Assembly: GCF_024586455.1 (NCBI RefSeq)
Contig: NC_065923.1
Location: 47,872,264-47,936,263, forward strand
From: Bactrocera neohumeralis
Lineage: Eukaryota; Arthropoda; Insecta; Diptera; Tephritidae
Direction of reading: 5' to 3'
DNA: 64,000 nucleotides
Positions 10,267 through 19,200 of this stretch are shown here, piece by piece. The notes below the pieces were generated by a model. It was not told the origin of the DNA, made no database searches, and saw nothing but the letters and a program-made list of their open reading frames with translations. Position numbers and translations under genes: made by a program. Each line of letters opens with the position of its first letter. The stretch's first letter is position 1.

Positions 10267-13200
10267 TTTTTTTTTTTTTTATTTTTTTATTATTGTTTAA
10301 TTTTTTTTATTACTATAATATTTTTCTAAGCATACATTGTATTCCTTATTAACCTCACGCTTATGTCTATTCCAGAGGAAATGCACAAATTCATAGCGGA
10401 ACAACTGCAAACGGGACGCGTGCCACTTTGTATAAATCCGCAAAGTGCGGCCTTCAAAAGTTTTGCTAGGTAAGTGAATTTCCGCGCCATAATTTTGCAA
10501 CTAACAGAAATATAGAAAAAATAACCTCCAGTTGAAATTATATAAATTTAACAAGCAAAACCTTAACAATCCTTTTTGGTATTTACTTTAACACTCACAT
10601 TGCTTTGCAACTTTTTTGGTTTTTGCTGAACGATTTGGTGTAACAATATTTTTCGAATTTCACATATTTTTTTATAGAATTTTATTTTGAAAACTGCAAT
10701 ATTTTATACATTTAAACTAAAACTTTTTTACAAAATATTTTTTTAGTTGTATGTCGAAAATTGTTTATTTTTTTTCATTATTATTTATGATTTTTATTTC
10801 AAATTTCTTTTTATTAATTTTTTATGATTTCATTTTTCATTTGTACACATTTTTTTAATATGATTTTTATTTTTATTTAGCCATGCATACACTCGTAAGT
10901 TGGATTTTTGGTTTATTTTTTGATTTGATTTTCTGAAATTTCGGAAAAAAAATTATATTATTTATTTTTTATTTCTTTATTTTTTACTTTTTAACTTTTT
11001 TCACATTTTAGAATATTTTTTTGTTAGAAGCTTCCAGTTTTGTTTTATTTTTGACATTTTTACTTTTTTTTACATGTTTTAAACTCAAACTTTAACATTT
11101 TAACCATTTTATTATATTTTTTGAATTTTTACATTTTATTGTTTTATATTTTTTTAACTTTTCCTAATTTTGGAAAATTTTTTGTTAAAAAGTTTTTAAT
11201 TTTTTATTTTATTTTTTTACATTTTTGTTGTTTTTTAAATTTTTGTAAACTTATTCATATTTTGAAACATTTTTTCTTCACATTTTAACAGTTTTATTCT
11301 ATTTTTTGAATTTTTACATTTTTATTGTTTCATATTTATAACTTTTTTACATTTTGGAAAATTTCGTATTTAAAATTCTTTCGTTTTTTTATTTTAATTT
11401 TTACATTTTTGCAACTTTTTTTTTAATTTTTGTAAATTTTTTAAAATTTTTTTTTGTAAACTCTTTCATATTTTGAAACACATTTTTGCATTTAAAATTG
11501 TTTAGTTTTTTGCATTTGTTTTATTTTTTTTTTACTATTTTTCATGTTTTTAAACTCTTTAACTTTTTCACATTTTGAAACATTTTTATTTTACATTATT
11601 TAGATAAAAAAAATATTTTTTTTTTATTATTTTATTTAAATTTTTTAAATTGTTTTTTATAAATTCTTTTGATTTTTGTATTTTTTTATTTTTCGTATTT
11701 TTTTTTAATTTTTATTTTTTTTTTTTTTTTTTTTATTTTTTTTTTTTTTATTTTTTTTTTATTTTTTTTTAATTTTTATTTTTTTTAATATATTTAAATT
11801 AATTTTTAATTAATTTTTTTTTTTTTACCATTTTTACTGCTTTCCACTGTTACATACATATATTATTTTTTAATTTCTCATTTTTTTACATCTTTTTGGC
11901 TCTCTCATTACTCACTTTGTGCCATTTTTTCACTGCACTATTAACACACGAGTTTCATTATTACAATTTTGCCATTTATTTTTACTTTTAATTACTAAAA
12001 TCTACTATTTCATTCCTTCGTAACCTTCATTAAAATTTCGTGCGCATTTTTGGTGTAGCCACTTACCTTGTGATCTTTAGTCGAAATTTCTGCTCAAAAT
12101 TCTTCATGCATTCTCTGCTCACACTCCATATCCGTTACAACTTTGTTCCACTTTCTTCCTTTACACTGTGTCCTTTGTGTGTGTTGTCTCTCACAGAGTC
12201 GCAGCTCATTTGATTTCATTTTTAACAACTCTGCCACTGCCACTGTCACTGCCACTACTACAACAACAACCACAGCAATCCATTCACCAAACCGAAATGA
12301 TTTTACCTTTTTTGCAACCGATTTGTTATTTAATCATGCTTTCAAACGAATTCATTCATAGTAAATTAATTCTTTAATTAATAAAAGTTTTATTAAAAAT
12401 AAATTTATTGAATTTAATTACATTTGCGTTAAGCCAATGAGAATGAGATAATCTACTACTACTACTACTGCTACTGCTACTACCACTACTGCAACCACTG
12501 CTGCTGTTGCTGCTGTTAGAGACGCTGTTCGGTGCAGCAGATGCCGTTATACAGTTACATATACAGTTGCAGCTGCAAATAGCGAGCGAGAGAGACAGAG
12601 AGAAGTTAAATCGAAAACCGCAAATCGTAGAATGAATTAAAAATCCACAACAACAACAACAAAAATAAAAATAAAAGTCATATAGTGAAAACCACAGCCA
12701 ACAAAAGCAAAAACAATTGTTAAAACAAAAACGAAAAAGAAAAACAACAAAAAAGCTTGCCAATAGCAAACAAATACAATATATATATGTATATATACAG
12801 TTATATGTATAGTGTATTTAGCGCATATTTAAAATGTACTCCTCCCACATGCATTACATTACAGTTAACTTTGAGCGCTATAGAGATAGCAATCGCACGC
12901 AATCACGCACAACTCAGCTCAATGCACTCAGCCGTAAAGTATGCAACGCCGCGTGTCATGCATGAAGTCAATGCGAAAACGATAAGCCATTTCGCCACAT
13001 AGCTAGCCGTGCTTGTGCCGTACACCGTGCGTGCATTGATTGCGGCGAAAATTCGTCAAAAATATTTAACTTTTAAGTTACAAAAACAAAAAAAAATCGC
13101 AGTAAAAAAATAAGATAATAATGTCAATGAACTAGACGCGTTCTAACACCTAAAATACATACATATGCAAATGAGTGTGTTTGTTTGTGTACATATACAT

Positions 13201-16200
13201 ATATATATATACATAAATGTGTATTCGATTGCTGTGTGCACACATACAACTAAACCATTTTTAACTACAATACATAGATACGTTGAGCAAGTTAGGAAAT
13301 TGCGGAAAGAGCGCAACAAGCGAAATCCCATCGGCATAACGCTCATGCAACAGCTGGAGATCGATCGACGTCAACAACAGCAACTTGATCTTGATGCGGC
13401 GCTTAAGTCCATTATGTATACGCCGTCATCGTTAGCGGACTCACCACCACCCATTGCGAGCAATGCAAGCACACCGTCCTGCATCAAATTGCCCAGCTTC
13501 AGTTCATTCGACTATAGTACACCGCCAACGCATAAGAAGCCCGTGTCTCCGCTGATGGACTCATTCGATTTCACGCTAAATCTGACCTTGTGCTGGCAGA
13601 GCGAAGATGAAGGAACGGATTCTGCCGATGAGTCCACGGGTAGTGGCTCGTGATTGCCAATCGGTTGTGTGTGTGTGCGTGTTTGTGCGTTTTAATGACA
13701 TTTATGCCATTGCAACATCTTGAATGACAACACAGCGCGTCTAGTGCAACTATGAACTCGTCGAGCACAACAACAACATTTTTATTTACATTGTATTGTT
13801 TGAAGCGGCGTTGCAGCTCAGCAAATTAGCAACAACAAGAAATTTATTCAACCACTATCTGTCTGCATACAACAAATGAAATCTCTGAATTAGGTCTGTT
13901 TAATATTTAATTCGTATTTGATTTCTTTTCACTACTTTTTTTGTTACTTTATTTTATATGTTTGCCATTATTTAGCAACCACTTAAGCTATCATGACCTT
14001 TCTTAACCTGTTAGACAGTGTAATTTGCAACATACTGCTGTTACTGATACAGCATTGCATATATGATATGTATGTATATGTAGGTATTCTGTATATATGT
14101 ATTATATTTGGTATAGTGTGTGTGTTTGTGTGTGCGTAGGTGCTGTTTCGGAAAATGTGGTACGTTTTTTAGGTTGTGAGTTACCTTCAGAAAAATACAG
14201 AAAATATAAATACGACTTAGCACTAGTAAACGAATTTTTTTAATTTTTTTTTTATTTTTTTTTATTTTTTTAATTTTTTTTTATTTTTTTTTTTTAATTT
14301 TTTTTTTAATATTATTGCGATTAACCAACCTTTAGGTACGTATGTACATTCGAGTGTCCGTTATTTGCCTTCTTGATTTTTTTTTTGCAAATGCGCATTA
14401 TCCCATGTAACCGATCACATTTTGTGCAATTTGAAGGCTGCCTAAGTCATGTTTCTTTTCCCATGTAAATTACTTGATTTTTTACAACCTACAACTTTGG
14501 AAAAATAATTTACTATTACAAAATCTTCCGCTCTACAAAAAAAGGTCTTAATTGTTTTTTCCTTAAACAGAGCCATTTAAAAGTTATACGCACTTCAAGT
14601 TGTACACCAAATACCAGAGCCTTCATACAAGTGAATTGTAAATTATGTGTTGCTCATACGCCATGGTGTACTCGTACTGCTTGAATACAACACATCTGAT
14701 ACCTACTTTTAAGCGCTTATGACTGTTCAAGGAATATTTCTATGGGCAACCGAGTTTTTGTTGAGCGCTAAATTTTTTATTAAATATCCCGTTTTCAAAC
14801 GGACGCTCTTAATGTACATATATATATATGTGTAGATATATTAAAACAATTATTTTAATGCTAGGTTAATATTCAGTTAGTGAAGTTAGGTTGTATAAAG
14901 TTTATAAATGGTTGTAGTAAGAAATTTGGAAAAGCGGCAGAAATATTTAATTTAAAATTTATTTATATCGTCACTTAAAATACAAAAACAACGTATCATA
15001 AAAAAAAATCGAAAATCGCTGTCGGATATAATAACCAATATATAACCATTTTATAACCAAAACTCAAATTTTGTTTCAATATGAGTGTTTGATAACCTAT
15101 ATATAACCATTTTATAACCAAAACTCAAATAATGTTTCAATATGAGTGGTTTCTATGTATTATAACATTTTTCCTTCGCCTGTAATCTTATGAAAAATTA
15201 TGTTATGTTATTTTGCATTTAAGGTCACGATATGTAGATTGTAACATTTTCTTGGGCAATAATATGTGTCAAATGCGGTGAAGATATCTTCTCAAACAAA
15301 AAAGTTTTACATACAAGAGCTTGATGTTAATCGATCAGTTTGTATGGCAGCTACCTCGTCTATAGTGTTTCGAAATCGGTGATTGCAACAAATGAGCAGC
15401 TTTTTTGTTGAAAAGCGCTAGAGAAACATTTCAGATCAATATCTCCAAAACTGTGTATATACAGACAGACGGACATTGCTAAATACACTCAGCTAGTCAC
15501 GCTGATCATTTCTATACATACTGTAGTAGTAATTTTGGTGTCACATAGCATGGGTGTTTCAACTGTATAAATCTGTCTAATCATAAATTTTGTAATGCTT
15601 TGTCATAAAATCAATATGAAATCAAAAGCATAGATATTTTGCCAGAAGCCAGAAGCCTTTTACTGAGACATATGTATTTTCATTCTCATCTGGTACTACG
15701 GCCACTCTGAAGCAAAGATCATCAGAATAAAGATATTAGAAATTACTTACAATAACAGCCTTGTTTTGGTAATCGGTATTTAGTTAGTTTTTTGGGTTTC
15801 AAGGTTAAAGCGATTAAGCTCAATTTTCAGCAAACAGTCCTATAGAAAAAAATTTTAATACAAAGTTGCAGGTAATGAAACGATCTAAAACTTTTCTTTT
15901 AACACCTTTCTCAAATAACCTCAAAATTTATGTGAAAATTTAAAATTTCAAATTTTTTGGGTGTTATTTGGTATTATAGAAATCAGAACTGGTTGCAAAT
16001 TAAATATCAAAAAAGTTATAAAAGACCTCACACCTCTAATATATTCATAGAAACACCAGAAAGATTCAAATATTTCCTTAGAAAATGTCTGTGGGTCCTT
16101 TATTCCAGGCATAACTCAACAATAAAAATATGATTATAATATTCGAAGTCGACTCAAAAATATGAAATTGTCACAGCTAAGGATTAGTTCAAGAGTTTTA

Positions 16201-19200
16201 AGTACCACAATGAACCGGCGATCTAAAATGTCCAAGAGAGATCTCCTCTTAACCTCGAGGATAGGGCACAATAGACCCTAGGTCGCAGTGCCATCCTCAC
16301 TTAGCTATCTAGCTAACATCGAGGATCGAACTCCTAACCTAATCTAATTTAAAATCTAGTTATTCTGTATATTTAGCAGTAGATGTATGTATGTATTTGT
16401 ATGTGTGTGTATATAGATAGTATATAGTTTTAGCGCTACCAAAAATGTGAATAAATTTTATTTTAGTAACTTTTCTTAAGTTATTTCACTCCCTTTTAGT
16501 TTATGATATTTGTGTACATATGTAATTGGGAGCTAGGTTATATAAATGCTAGAAACAACAGCAAATAGTGAACAAAAAATTAGGCATAATATTACTTGCA
16601 TACATATTTACATAATTAACCACTTACCCATTATATACATAACTCTATGTAAATGCCTCTTTATACCAAAGTTAGACCCGGTCACTTAGGTCTAATGGAA
16701 GATACATTCATACAACTCCTACAAACACCCAATCACACCAACGTTATTAACTAAATCCAACAACCTAACCAAATAGTACCGTTATCGCCTGCTACATACA
16801 CATACTCATACATATCAAATATATATGCTTGTTGCGTCGCGCTCTGATGTGGTGTACTTTCAAAATTTAACGCAAACATGTGTGTGTAACGTCTAACAAC
16901 AACAAAAACAACAACAATCATTCGTCAATTAACGTAATGCTACTAAATTGTACAACAACAATACACCTTATTACTAACTACTGTAAACTATGGCTGCCGG
17001 CGAGCTGGCGCCAAATGGGTGTGTCCGTCCAACAAATTGTGTCGTGGCGAACGCGTTTTGTGCAGTTGTATGTATGTATAGTTGTGAATATGATCTGCCA
17101 CACGCCGCGAGAACATAGGCTATAGAATGCAGCAGTGATTATTAGTAGTTATTACATTATCTCCTTCTTAGCCCTTAACCAAAATCCAAACTAAACTCAA
17201 CTAACCGAAACTAAACTAAACTAAATTGCAGCTTTATTCGTACTTATTTATATTTGTTTTTTATATTTTTCATCATTGGTAGTTGTTTAGCGAAAGCTAG
17301 TCATCTCTCGCCATCATTTAGTTTGTTATGATTTCACTGATTTTGTAGTTATTATTTAACATAGTTCACACTTTTGTATGTATGTATGTGTATTTCCGTA
17401 GTTTTAGTTATTTAAATTGTACTTACACTAACACGCTACACAATACTAACACACTTATTGAGACACTTACGTTTATTTACTATAAAAATTTTGTATTTTT
17501 ATAAAATTGCAAAAGTGTTTTCCCAACACACACACAACTGGAGTTTCAATACTGATTATTTAACACAGCTAATCATTTAAGTTAAGTTCGACGTCCTTAA
17601 AGTGCTACACTACTCTAGCGTTGAAAATAGCTAATTAAAAGTCTTAAAATACCAGTTACTTAGCCATCATTTTTTTGGTATTATTTAAGAAGCTCACAAT
17701 TTGCTATTTTTCGGTAAATGTGTAAGGCAAAAAGCAGCATATTTTTTTGAAAGTTTATTGTAAATATAATATACTTGTATATATGTATAAATTTATATTC
17801 GAAGTATAAACTTGTAAAATATGTTACTCCCTTAAATTTTGTAATAAACTATACAAGGTGATGCATTTCGAGGTGCTTAAAGAAAAAACACGCAAACTTC
17901 AAATTTAATGTGGAATGTTTATTATCATTCGAGAGAATTATATGTATTTTTTTAAGATTATTTCTTCAAATCTCAAATGGTCCATCCGTTCAATCCAATT
18001 TTCGATGACTGACACGCGTGATATTTTGCTCCAAGATCTGAATCGAAGCGGGATTGTCCGCATAGACTTTAGACTTAACAATCCACACAGGAAAATGTCT
18101 AACGATGTGAAATCATACGAAATTGTTTTTTCACCGAAGTGTTCTCTTAATAAAACCATTGATTTATTCGATGTGTGGGAAGTATCGCCATCTTATTGAA
18201 ACCAAATGTCGCTGAGATCACGATCACGTTCAAATAATCGGCTATCATGGCGCGATAACGGTAGCCTTTGACGGTTACGTTTTCGCTGGTTCGACTCGAC
18301 TCTGCACGATCTGGCTATTCGGTCTAATATTCGACCTACTGTTATCGCGCCATAGTAACCGATTATTTGATCGTGATCGTGATCGTGATCTCAGCGACCT
18401 CCAATAATGAATGCTGGGTCTAAAGATGGGCGATAGTGTTGCGTTGTCAAGCGTAAGTCCTCCATGATAAAATACCAAACAATACTGAACAAAAATAACA
18501 TGACAGCTTGACACGGCTCACGCGTGATATGTCAAAACAAAGTCTATTGAAATAAGTAGCTCTACTTGGATCACCCGTAAAAGTAAATTTATTCAATATA
18601 ATCTATCCTCGAATACCATTCAAACGTAAATGGCTTTAATATCTCTTCATGCAATAAACAATGAAATCTGTAGTACTAACAGAACAGTTACCCGCTAACT
18701 TTGAGCCGGAGAACGTCTCAGCTGATTATCAATCGTGAGTTTGCCTTTGAAATGAATTCCTTTCACTGTCTAACGCTGATAAGACGAAAAAAATTTTAAA
18801 ATAGAAAATGTTTCAGTTGTATATATTTTTATACCCTGTTCAGGAAGTTTATAACGCACAGAAGTCGTAAATTCTATAAAATAAATATACTATAAATGAT
18901 CAGATGACAAACTGCGTCGATTTAGCCATGTTTTTCTGTCTGTATATGTACATATATGGGAACTAGTCGCCGTTTGTGACCAAAACGCTGCTCGTTTGTT
19001 GACACAGCCGATATCAGACAACTATAGATCGGACCACTATAGTATACTGCCATACAACTAACTGATAAAAATCTGAATAAAGATCTTGTTATACCCTTTT
19101 ATGCTATACAAAATGCACTTGTGAAAGATATTTTAGCTTCAATACAGCTGAAGTTAAATTTTTTTCTTAATGTGAAAAGTCTTTTTATAAAATTGATTAA

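Noticed and set aside
12374..12769. 131-codon minus-strand frame with polySer and Cys/Phe-rich parts
   Set aside because: Arises from a trinucleotide repeat plus CAA/AAA-rich DNA; no domain.
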